From Methanorbis rubei (lineage in GTDB: Archaea > Halobacteriota > Methanomicrobia > Methanomicrobiales > Methanocorpusculaceae), in the NCBI RefSeq assembly GCF_032714495.1, contig NZ_JAWDKB010000004.1, positions 62,001-126,000 of the forward strand: a stretch of 64,000 nucleotides of DNA, written 5' to 3'. The notes under the pieces were generated by a model. It had not been told where the DNA came from, did not search any database, and saw only the letters and a list, made by a program, of their open reading frames with translations. Positions 8,633 through 15,518 of the stretch are shown in pieces; the stretch's first letter is position 1, and every line of letters starts with the position of its first letter. Position numbers and translations under genes: made by a program.

Positions 8633-9448
8633 TTATGCGGCTACCGGATCAAATCCGTAGTCCTTCAGAAGTGCGGTTCCAACAGGACCGGTCATATAGG
8701 ACTCAAATGCTTTGACTGCATCAGGGTTCTTTGTTGTGTTGATGATACCGTACGGGTAGTCTGCAATTACATTGTACTTGTCTGGGAGTTCAATTAAAGT
8801 GATATCATCTTTGTCTGCTTTGGAGATGTCAGACTTGTAGACAAGGGATGCATCTGCTTCGTCGAGGACAAGCAGCGGCTTGACTTTGTCGACTGCGTCA
8901 ACTTCTGACTTCACGTTTGCCATGAATGCGTCAACGTATCCATCGTGGCTGTCGTTCTGGTACTTGTTGATGATATCGCGGGTGTACTGGCCGAACGGAA
9001 CATCTTTGTTACCGATTACGAGCACAACGTCTTTTTCTGCCATGCCGGCAAGGTCAGTGATGTTTTTGTTGTTTGCTTTCGGGACGGCGATTGCGAGCTT
9101 GTTCTTGAGAAGAATCTTCTTCTCGCCAATGAGGCCTGCGTCAACAACCGGCGTGAACTGTGCGTTGTTTGCCGAGATGTAGAGGTCAGCGTCAGCACCT
9201 TCGAGAATCTGGGTCTTTAAGGTCTGGCTTCCGGCGAAGTTGAAGTTGACTTTGATGTTCTTGTTCTCTGCCATGAACTTGTTGCCAAGCTCGGTCATGA
9301 CACCGGTCAGTGATGCTGCGGCATAGACGTCGATTTCGACCGGCGTCTGCTCTTCGGGAGTCGTTGTTCCGATACAACCGGCGATCGCGACTGTCAGCAC
9401 TACACACACCAGCAGTGCTGCAAAAATGAAAGATTTGTTCAGTCTCAT
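8633..9448 (-). CDS. modA: Molybdate ABC transporter, substrate-binding lipoprotein
   Basis: The 271-residue protein starts with a lipoprotein signal peptide whose lipobox AIAGC places the lipid-anchored Cys at residue 25. A short Thr/Pro linker follows, then a ModA-type binding domain (VYAAASLTGVMTELG near residue 42, LYISANNAQF near 87, and DYPYGIINTTKNP near 230). It captures the oxyanion outside the membrane for ModBC. ModA and WtpA proteins cannot always be told apart by eye, so molybdate versus tungstate preference is open. It is the first gene of the operon and has two palindromes in its promoter region. Confidence 0.9.
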   Translation of the reverse strand: MRLNKSFIFAALLVCVVLTVAIAGCIGTTTPEEQTPVEIDVYAAASLTGVMTELGNKFMAENKNIKVNFNFAGSQTLKTQILEGADADLYISANNAQFTPVVDAGLIGEKKILLKNKLAIAVPKANNKNITDLAGMAEKDVVLVIGNKDVPFGQYTRDIINKYQNDSHDGYVDAFMANVKSEVDAVDKVKPLLVLDEADASLVYKSDISKADKDDITLIELPDKYNVIADYPYGIINTTKNPDAVKAFESYMTGPVGTALLKDYGFDPVAA

Positions 9449-9452
9449 ACGT

Positions 9453-9529
9453 ATTCAGATCATTGTTCGTCTGAATGATATTTAAGAGTAAGGTGTTTTT
9501 CGTTAACAAGTCAATTTAACATTGTTAAC
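9453..9529 (-). promoter_or_regulatory. modA promoter with two candidate operators
   Basis: On the minus strand a TATA-like CTTAAATAT (9478-9486) lies about 30 bp before the modA start at 9448. Two perfect inverted repeats flank it. GTTAACAA and TTGTTAAC (9502-9509, 9522-9529) lie upstream of the box, and ATTCAGA and TCTGAAT (9453-9459, 9470-9476) lie between the box and the gene. The second would block initiation if bound. Oxyanion-responsive repressors such as ModE bind palindromes in similar places; which regulator acts here is unknown. Confidence 0.55.
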
Positions 9530-9547
9530 AAACTTACCCAAAGCCGG

Positions 9548-11059
9548 TCAGGAGCGGGAGAGTTTTTTCCTGAACTCTGCTGAGTCTGCAAGCTCGAGTA
9601 CTGTTTTTGTGAGTGGATCGTTCTCCATCTCTTTGCGGCAGACCAGAACTGCATTTTTGGTGATCTTATGCTGCACGATTGGCAGGTCGCCGAGCACGGC
9701 GAGGTCAGAGGAATCTGTGATACAGACGAGATGGCAGGCGTTTTTCATCAGAAGCATGAGTCCTGAGAGTCCGTTGAAGTTGCCGGTTCTAATGCGGATA
9801 TCTTTTTTGACGGCAAGTTCGGTGAGCGCTTCGATAGAGGCGTCATAGACGCCCGCAATCAAAACGGTTCGGTCGAGTTCTTCGATCGGGACGGCGAGGA
9901 GGGCGGGCACAATTTCGCCTGCTTCGAATCCTTCGATGCCGTTTGGAATCTGAATGACAATGTTGGATCGAACGCCTGTCATCTGGACGCTTGCACCTCG
10001 CGACTGAGGAATTGCGGCATAGTCGCTGCCGATTCTTGCTGCTGCATGCAGACTGAACTCATCAATGCCGCCTTCGGACGAGATGGAGTCGCCGAGTCTG
10101 ACATTGATGTAGGCATGTCTGGGTCTCTTCCATCCCCATGATTCGAGGAGTTCACCTACAAAGAGGCGGAGAACAGTTTGTGCCGAGAGCGGGTAGCCGG
10201 GCAGTCCGAAGACCGGTTTTTTTCCGACGAGTCCAAACATTGCAGGTTTTGCCGGTTTGACGGCGACGCCGTGGAAGAGGAGTTCACCAAGTTCTGCGAT
10301 GACTTTTGCGGTGAAGTCTTTGGTGCCGGCTGAGGACCCCGCAGAGACGATGGCGATATCATTTTCCGCGAGAATTTTTTCGAGTGCTCCCCGGATGAGG
10401 ACCGGATTGTCAACGACTGGCGGGTAGCGGATGACGCCAACACCGAACTGGCGGAGGTAGGCTTCTGCCATTGTGGTGTTGCTTTCAACGACCTGACCGG
10501 GAGCTGGCCGCTCGCCCGGCATGATGAGTTCGGTACCGGTCGGGAGTATGCCGACCGAGACAGATCTGACACTTACGTGGGTGATTCCGTAGGAGGCGAT
10601 TGCTCCCACGTCGAACGGGCGGATGATGGTTCCGGCAGGAAGGATGAGCTGGCCTGCTCTGATGTCTTCGCCTGCGGCCCGGACGTTTGTGCCCGGATTG
10701 ACGGATTTGCGAATGGTGATTGCTTCAGAAGATCCTTCAAACCATACGTCTTCGACGCGAATGACTGCGTCGAACTCTTTGGGGATGACGTTGCCGGTGT
10801 TGACCTGTGCGAAGTTTTTGAGGGTGAGGGGCGTCTGGTCGCCTGCTTTTACTGTCTGTGATGATTTGACGGCAAAGCCGTCCATCGCAGAGACCGGAAC
10901 TTCGGGAACCGAGTACTCGGCGTAGATCGACTGGGCAAGTTTGTGGCCGACCGATTCAATGACCGGAACGCGGCGGATGGTGGTGTGCGGTGGAATGCTT
11001 TTGATGACTTCTACCGCTTCATTGACGGTTATCTGGTGTAAGTAGCGTTTCATTGCCAT
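9548..11059 (-). CDS. MoeA-like molybdopterin biosynthesis protein with C-terminal PBP-like extension
   Basis: The start at 11059 is preceded six bases earlier by GGAGGT; the open frame continues further upstream, but only as a shadow of the neighbouring moeA gene. The 503-residue product has a MoeA core (residues 1 to about 400) with SAGSSAGTKDFTAKVI and GLPGYPLSAQ, the molybdopterin-binding loops. About 100 more residues (from TVLIAGVYDASIEAL) resemble part of the periplasmic-binding-like domain that many archaeal MoeA proteins carry, but this is roughly half the usual length. It overlaps the upstream moeA, so both are cotranscribed. MoeA inserts the metal into molybdopterin; the two copies may differ in metal choice. 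Confidence 0.88.
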   Translation of the reverse strand: MAMKRYLHQITVNEAVEVIKSIPPHTTIRRVPVIESVGHKLAQSIYAEYSVPEVPVSAMDGFAVKSSQTVKAGDQTPLTLKNFAQVNTGNVIPKEFDAVIRVEDVWFEGSSEAITIRKSVNPGTNVRAAGEDIRAGQLILPAGTIIRPFDVGAIASYGITHVSVRSVSVGILPTGTELIMPGERPAPGQVVESNTTMAEAYLRQFGVGVIRYPPVVDNPVLIRGALEKILAENDIAIVSAGSSAGTKDFTAKVIAELGELLFHGVAVKPAKPAMFGLVGKKPVFGLPGYPLSAQTVLRLFVGELLESWGWKRPRHAYINVRLGDSISSEGGIDEFSLHAAARIGSDYAAIPQSRGASVQMTGVRSNIVIQIPNGIEGFEAGEIVPALLAVPIEELDRTVLIAGVYDASIEALTELAVKKDIRIRTGNFNGLSGLMLLMKNACHLVCITDSSDLAVLGDLPIVQHKITKNAVLVCRKEMENDPLTKTVLELADSAEFRKKLSRS

Positions 11060-12255
11060 AGGTGGACCTCCACTGTTTCGCCTGCTTCGTGTCCGTCGAG
11101 TCCTGCGGGGACGCGGATGTAGCCGTTGCTGTGGATGAGGGTGTTTAAGAGACCGGATTTGCCAAGGACTGGTTCTGCTCGCCCGTCCGGTAAGATTTTG
11201 ATTCGGATGAGGTCTTCGCGTCCTTTTTCTGAGGGGAAGCTCATGGCGAGTTTTGCTGAGACGATGCGGTCGTTGAATTGTTCGCCGGTCATTTTTGCCA
11301 TCATGGGTCTTGCGAAGGCGGTTGCGATCATGTAGGTGGATGCCGGATGCCCGGGTAGTCCGATGACGGGTTTTTGGTGAATGGATCCGATAATGGTTGG
11401 TTTGCCGGGCGCAATTGAGATGCCGTGGACGTGGATTGTGCCAAGTTCTGCGATGACTTTTGCGGTGACGTCGCGTTCGTCTTTGGAGCTGCCGCCTGAG
11501 ATGATGACTGCGTCGCATTCTGCTACTGCGGTTGCAAGCATGCTTTGAAGGGTTTCTGCGATGTCAGGGATGATGCCGTAGAACGTGGGCACACCGCCAG
11601 CTTCGGTGACGAAGTGCTGAAGGAGGGTGCTGTTGGCGTCTCTTATCTGGCCGATATGCAGCTCTGCTGCGGGTGCTACGAGTTCGTTGCCGGTTGAGAT
11701 GATGCCGATTTTTGGCTTGCGGCTTACGCTCACGGGATCAATGCCGAGTGCTGCAAGGACGCCTGCTGCCTGAGCTGTGAGTTTTGTTCCAGCAAGAAAT
11801 ACAGTCTGGCCTTTGGCGAAGTCTTCGTCTTTTGCAAGGACGTCTGCTCCCGGGTTTACGGGGCCTTTGATGATGACGAGGTCGCCTGCGAGTTCGGTGT
11901 TTTCCTGCATGATGACTGCGTCTGCGCCCTCAGGCATGACGCCGCCAGTTGGGATGTATTTGGCGGTTTTTTCGTCGAGGAAGCCAGAGTTGTTCTGGCC
12001 CATGAGGATTTTTCCGGTGAGTGTGAGGGTTTTTGGTTTTTGTTCTGAGGCCCCAAGGGTGTCTGTTGAGCGGACTGCGTAGCCGTCTTTGACTGAGCGG
12101 TCAAATCCGGGGATGTCTTCAGATGCGGTGATGGTGTCTGCGAGGATTCTGCCGCAGGCCTGGTCTAAGGGGATTGTTTCCTTTGATAGGGGTTTGGTGA
12201 TTGCGAGGAGTGCGTCTTCTGCTGCGGTTGCTGTTTGCAGCCTGAGGAATCTCAT
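11050..12255 (-). CDS. moeA: Molybdopterin molybdenumtransferase MoeA
   Basis: The chosen ATG at 12255 gives a 401-residue protein and overlaps the upstream stop as ATGA; a GTG nine bases earlier is possible. Typical MoeA blocks are DRSVKDGYAV near residue 52, the molybdopterin-binding GGSSKDERDVTAKVIAEL, and GLPGHPAS. MoeA ligates molybdate or tungstate to the dithiolene of adenylated molybdopterin in the cytoplasm. It has no PBP-like extension, unlike the next gene. The pair differ widely in sequence, so they are old paralogues rather than a recent duplication. Confidence 0.93.
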   Translation of the reverse strand: MRFLRLQTATAAEDALLAITKPLSKETIPLDQACGRILADTITASEDIPGFDRSVKDGYAVRSTDTLGASEQKPKTLTLTGKILMGQNNSGFLDEKTAKYIPTGGVMPEGADAVIMQENTELAGDLVIIKGPVNPGADVLAKDEDFAKGQTVFLAGTKLTAQAAGVLAALGIDPVSVSRKPKIGIISTGNELVAPAAELHIGQIRDANSTLLQHFVTEAGGVPTFYGIIPDIAETLQSMLATAVAECDAVIISGGSSKDERDVTAKVIAELGTIHVHGISIAPGKPTIIGSIHQKPVIGLPGHPASTYMIATAFARPMMAKMTGEQFNDRIVSAKLAMSFPSEKGREDLIRIKILPDGRAEPVLGKSGLLNTLIHSNGYIRVPAGLDGHEAGETVEVHLWQ

Positions 12256-12437
12256 TTGAAGCACCCGAGTTTGCAGTGTTTGAATTTGACGTGTTCTATG
12301 TCGCAGTATTTGCCGATGTCAAACGGGTCGATCTGGTATTTTTCGCACAGGGTTGAGGCTTGTTCACAAGTGATCTCAGAGGTGATGCCTTCCTCTGCAA
12401 AGATGGATCTGATCTTCTCTTTGGTTTCACTTTTCAT
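12252..12437 (-). CDS. Small conserved Cys-containing protein upstream of moeA
   Basis: This 61-residue acidic protein has five Cys residues, including a C-terminal C-x3-C (KHCKLGCFK), and no membrane segment. The pattern of a short helical domain ending in LGCF recalls small methanogen proteins of unknown function. Its stop overlaps the moeA start as ATGA, so it belongs to the molybdenum cofactor operon. A TATA-like ATTATTTATT lies about 25-35 bp upstream, suggesting a leaderless or very short leader mRNA. The Cys residues could bind a metal or cluster; this is inference. Confidence 0.65.
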   Translation of the reverse strand: MKSETKEKIRSIFAEEGITSEITCEQASTLCEKYQIDPFDIGKYCDIEHVKFKHCKLGCFK

Positions 12438-12555
12438 ATCTAAAATGATGGTTGACTGAATAAATAATGATTAGGATATGTTCGGGGGATGAAGAGCAAG
12501 ACCGGAGGGCTTGCGATCCGCGAGAACTGAGATTGAGGAGGTTGGGATTTTTTAT

Positions 12556-12582
12556 ATGTGGCCTCGCTTGGGGTAACCACAT
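12556..12582. repeat. Dispersed repeat, single core
   Basis: A lone copy of the core, with CCTCGCTTGGGGTAACCACA at its right end, sits in the 182-bp gap between mop and the small Cys gene. It is flanked by ATGTGG and CCACAT, giving a short imperfect palindrome. Confidence 0.7.
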
Positions 12583-12619
12583 CACAGAACTCCTAAAAAA
12601 AAGAAAAAAAATTATTTCG

Positions 12620-12829
12620 TTATTCGATACCGACCATGACTTCGCTTGCCTTGACAATCGCGTAGGCTTCTTTTCCTACAGCGAGTCCGAGGCTCTTTAC
12701 CGCGGTCTTGGTGATGATTGATGTGATCTGCTGGCCGCCCGTTATCTCAATCACGACTTCAGCGTTTACTGCGCCTTCCGTAATCTTGACAATCTTTCCC
12801 TTGATCTGGTTCCTTGCACTAATTTTCAT
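12620..12829 (-). CDS. Mop-type molybdate/tungstate-binding protein (TOBE domain)
   Basis: The start MKISARNQIKGKI gives a 69-residue single-domain Mop protein; an upstream frame extension of eight residues was rejected. Mop proteins form oligomers that bind molybdate or tungstate oxyanions inside the cell, acting as a store or buffer. The family marks, KGKIVKITEGAVNAEVVIEI and a second half with ITSIITKTAV, are clear. It lies just upstream of the moeA operon on the same strand but is separated by a repeat, so it may have its own promoter. Confidence 0.9.
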   Translation of the reverse strand: MKISARNQIKGKIVKITEGAVNAEVVIEITGGQQITSIITKTAVKSLGLAVGKEAYAIVKASEVMVGIE

Positions 12830-12903
12830 GATAATCACTTGATATCTATGCACTGATTCATCATAAACTCATGCTTAGGTGACAATGTATTTTCATTAAC
12901 TTT

Positions 12904-13410
12904 TCATAGTTTGGTCTCTGACAAAGGCCGCATAAACCGGTCGTCAGATCTTGCTGACTCGATTTCCCCGAGCTTTCCCTCAAACCATCCGCATCGTTCG
13001 TTCGGATACGCATCAAATAAGGGCACATACGGCTTGATGTCGAGCACCGGCGTTCCGTCAAGAATATCCACATCCCCGATCGCAAGATTTCTCCCCTTCC
13101 GCTCAATCAGCCTGACCACCGAAAATCCTATCTGGTTTGGCCTGCGGGGAACCCGGGTTGCAAACACGCCGTGCGACTCAGTGTCAAGAAACGGCGTTGC
13201 GGTGAGGGCAAAGCCTTCGCTTTTGTGCAGACTATAGATCAGAATAATGCGGGAAAATCCTTCGATGCCAAGCAGTCCCTCCTCCAGATCAGGCCGCAGC
13301 TCAAGGATGCCGGTGCATGCTTTTGCGGCAGGCGGCTGAATCGGCATGCCTTGCAGGTTCGTGTGCGAGGAATGGATGATGCCGATTGGCTGGTAGGTGA
13401 CTGAGTCCAT
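12904..13410 (-). CDS. trmO: tRNA (N6-threonylcarbamoyladenosine37-N6)-methyltransferase TrmO
   Basis: TrmO (formerly TsaA/YaeB) adds a methyl group from SAM to t6A37 in tRNA. The chosen start MDSVTYQPIG gives 168 residues; nine extra upstream residues are possible. The family motifs PIGIIHSSH near residue 9 and the RVPRRPNQIGFSVVRL block near 97 are present, and the short C-terminal Pro/Asp-rich part (DIKPYVPLFDAYP) fits. It faces the YkgJ-like gene divergently. Confidence 0.9.
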   Translation of the reverse strand: MDSVTYQPIGIIHSSHTNLQGMPIQPPAAKACTGILELRPDLEEGLLGIEGFSRIILIYSLHKSEGFALTATPFLDTESHGVFATRVPRRPNQIGFSVVRLIERKGRNLAIGDVDILDGTPVLDIKPYVPLFDAYPNERCGWFEGKLGEIESARSDDRFMRPLSETKL

Positions 13411-13533
13411 ACTATGTTGTTGGCGCTCGTGTTTCAAAAAATACTGGTGTTGGTGATCAGGTTTGAGAAATCTGAAGAGGTCAGGGACAAAGAATCTATT
13501 CTATATTCCGCTACGTCCAAGTAGTGATCAATT

Positions 13534-14244
13534 ATGCCGATTCGTCCCGAAGCTGAACTTGCTGCGTTGCAGAGCGAGCTCTCTCTCCTCAATGCCTATC
13601 CGAAGGAGAAGCTTGCAGATATTATTCGGGACATCGGATTTTCCTGCATCTGCTGCGGCAAATGCTGCACCCGTGACTTTAACGGCCATGTGTTTCTGCT
13701 CTCATCCGATGCGAGAAACGCGGCCGCGTTTGCCCCCGAAGCGCTGATGCCGGCGCCGGATTTTTCCTACTCAGACAGTGAAGGAAACTTCTATGTCTCA
13801 GGCTACGCACTGAGGACAAAACCTGACGGCTCTTGCGTGTTCCTCTCTGAAGAGAAACGCTGCACGATCTATGACCGCAGATTTTCCATCTGCCGGATTT
13901 ATCCCTATATGCTGCACCGCGAACCAGACGCACGTGGACGTATCGACTGGCGGCAGATCAGCGGGCTTGACGAACATGGCGAGTATGATGTGGAGATATC
14001 GACAACCGCGGCTGACGCTGCGGCAGGTGAGGTCATCGCATACGAGACCGCGTATCTTGTGCAGGAGATCAAATTTCATGAGGCGGTTCTCGTGAGGTTT
14101 TCTGAGAAGGGCATCAGATTCGTCCGCCGCGATCATGATCTGCGAATGCGGGAGTTTCTGCGTGGGGAGGACGCTGTGTCTGTTTACGTCTGGAATGGGG
14201 AGGAGCTTTGCCTAGAAGAGGCGATGCCTGGGGATTATCGGTAA
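13534..14244 (+). CDS. YkgJ-family Cys-cluster protein
   Basis: The 236-residue protein has the Cys-rich signature of the YkgJ (zinc- or iron-chelating) family: CICCGKCC near residue 38, then a Cys followed by FLSEEKRCTIYDRR and FSICRIYPY near residue 120. Such proteins are thought to bind a metal or Fe-S cluster, but no activity is established. The second half is unique and has no recognised domain. It stands alone, divergent from trmO and followed by a repeat and the mfnA gene on the other strand. Confidence 0.85.
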   Translation: MPIRPEAELAALQSELSLLNAYPKEKLADIIRDIGFSCICCGKCCTRDFNGHVFLLSSDARNAAAFAPEALMPAPDFSYSDSEGNFYVSGYALRTKPDGSCVFLSEEKRCTIYDRRFSICRIYPYMLHREPDARGRIDWRQISGLDEHGEYDVEISTTAADAAAGEVIAYETAYLVQEIKFHEAVLVRFSEKGIRFVRRDHDLRMREFLRGEDAVSVYVWNGEELCLEEAMPGDYR

Positions 14245-14306
14245 CTTTTGACTTTTGCGGGATGGGGTTGACGCGAAAAGTCTAAGGGGATCTGAGGCTT
14301 CAATAG

Positions 14307-14341
14307 GTGGTCTCGCTTGGGGTAACCACAATCGAGACCAC
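14307..14341. repeat. Dispersed repeat, single core with perfect 9-bp stem
   Basis: GTGGTCTCG (14307-14315) and CGAGACCAC (14333-14341) are perfect inverted repeats around CTTGGGGTAACCACAAT. It lies between the convergent YkgJ-like and mfnA genes, so it might also act as a bidirectional terminator. Confidence 0.72.
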
Positions 14342-14390
14342 ATATCAAAAACCCAAACATCCTTACTATCCAAACACAAAAAAAGAAAAC

Positions 14391-15488
14391 TTATCCCCTT
14401 GCCACATCAGCAAGGAAACGCTCCACCACATCCCTTGTTACATGCGGCATCAGCACAAACCGCAGATGCCCATCCCGCGTATGCGAAACCTTCCACCCCT
14501 CAGGCACACAACCCCCACCAGAAAACGCCGCCACATTCATAACCGGATCAACCACTCGGGAAAACCCGCAGGCCTCCATCCCGGCAACCAATCGCCGCGT
14601 ATTCTCCATACAACCGGCAACCATCGAAGAAAACCCCTCGCGGCCCAGATAACGAATCACCGCATACGCCCCCGCAACATCAGCCCCTGGCCGCGTTCCC
14701 GCAAGCGTACACTGCTTCTTCACCGTCAGATACGGCGTATCAACATTCAAACACCCAAGCATCTCCTGCTCCCTCAGCAGAAGACACCCGCACGGAATCG
14801 TCGAAAGCCCCATCTTATGCGGATCAAGAGAAATCGAATCAACCCCCGCCACCGCAAAATCAAACGGAATCGGCCGCTCAAGGAACGGAATCACCAGTCC
14901 CCCGAATGCCGCGTCCACATGGCAGAAACAATCATGCTCCTTTGCAATTTTTGCAATAGTTTGCACATCATCCACCATACCATACTCGGTCGTCCCGGCA
15001 ACTGCCGCCACCGCAATCGTATTCGCATCCACCAGCTCCGCCATTTTTTCGGTATCCACCATGTAGTCTTTCCCGTATGGCGCAACCCGCATCTCAAGAC
15101 CCAGCATATCACACGTCTTATCAAACGAAAAATGCGCAGACGCAGGAACCACAATATTTGGATGCTTTGCATCAGGTCTCTGCTTCTTTGCAATACGAAT
15201 CGCCTGAAGATTTGACTCGGTCCCCCCAGAAGTCGCGTAACCTCCGGCAGAACCCAGATGCATCAGATCGCCTAAGGATTTGATCAACAGATCCTCGATT
15301 TTCATCGTCCCGGGAAACAGACCAGGGTCTCCCAGATTCGTCGCACAAAACATCTCCTGCACCGCAATCGCAATCGGATGCGGAATCGTACACATCGAAC
15401 TCAGGATATGATCATGATGCACATCCTCAGCCCGAACACCGGAAAGGAAGGAGATTACCTCCTCCCTACTGCATCCTCTCTCCTCCAT
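14391..15488 (-). CDS. mfnA: L-tyrosine decarboxylase / L-aspartate decarboxylase MfnA
   Basis: MfnA is a PLP enzyme that makes tyramine for methanofuran and, in many archaea, beta-alanine for coenzyme A. The 365-residue length, the TSGGTESN motif at residues 87-94, VDAAFGG at 191-197 and the PLP lysine K225 in SLDPHKMG all agree. Methanofuran is the carrier used by the formylmethanofuran dehydrogenases encoded elsewhere in this window. It is monocistronic, with ppsA starting further upstream on the same strand and a 30-bp gap between them. Confidence 0.95.
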   Translation of the reverse strand: MEERGCSREEVISFLSGVRAEDVHHDHILSSMCTIPHPIAIAVQEMFCATNLGDPGLFPGTMKIEDLLIKSLGDLMHLGSAGGYATSGGTESNLQAIRIAKKQRPDAKHPNIVVPASAHFSFDKTCDMLGLEMRVAPYGKDYMVDTEKMAELVDANTIAVAAVAGTTEYGMVDDVQTIAKIAKEHDCFCHVDAAFGGLVIPFLERPIPFDFAVAGVDSISLDPHKMGLSTIPCGCLLLREQEMLGCLNVDTPYLTVKKQCTLAGTRPGADVAGAYAVIRYLGREGFSSMVAGCMENTRRLVAGMEACGFSRVVDPVMNVAAFSGGGCVPEGWKVSHTRDGHLRFVLMPHVTRDVVERFLADVARG

Positions 15489-15518
15489 AAAAATAACGCC
15501 TGAAAAAATTGGAAAAAA

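Noticed and set aside
11060-11518. Extension of the MoeA-PBP frame by about 150 basic residues upstream
   Set aside because: It lies wholly inside moeA in another frame and has Arg/His-rich shadow composition; a strong GGAGGT site supports the start at 11059.
14307-15215. Long plus-strand frame antisense to mfnA
   Set aside because: The product is extremely rich in His, Arg and Pro, as expected for the complement of a GC-rich gene; mfnA on the minus strand has full family motifs.
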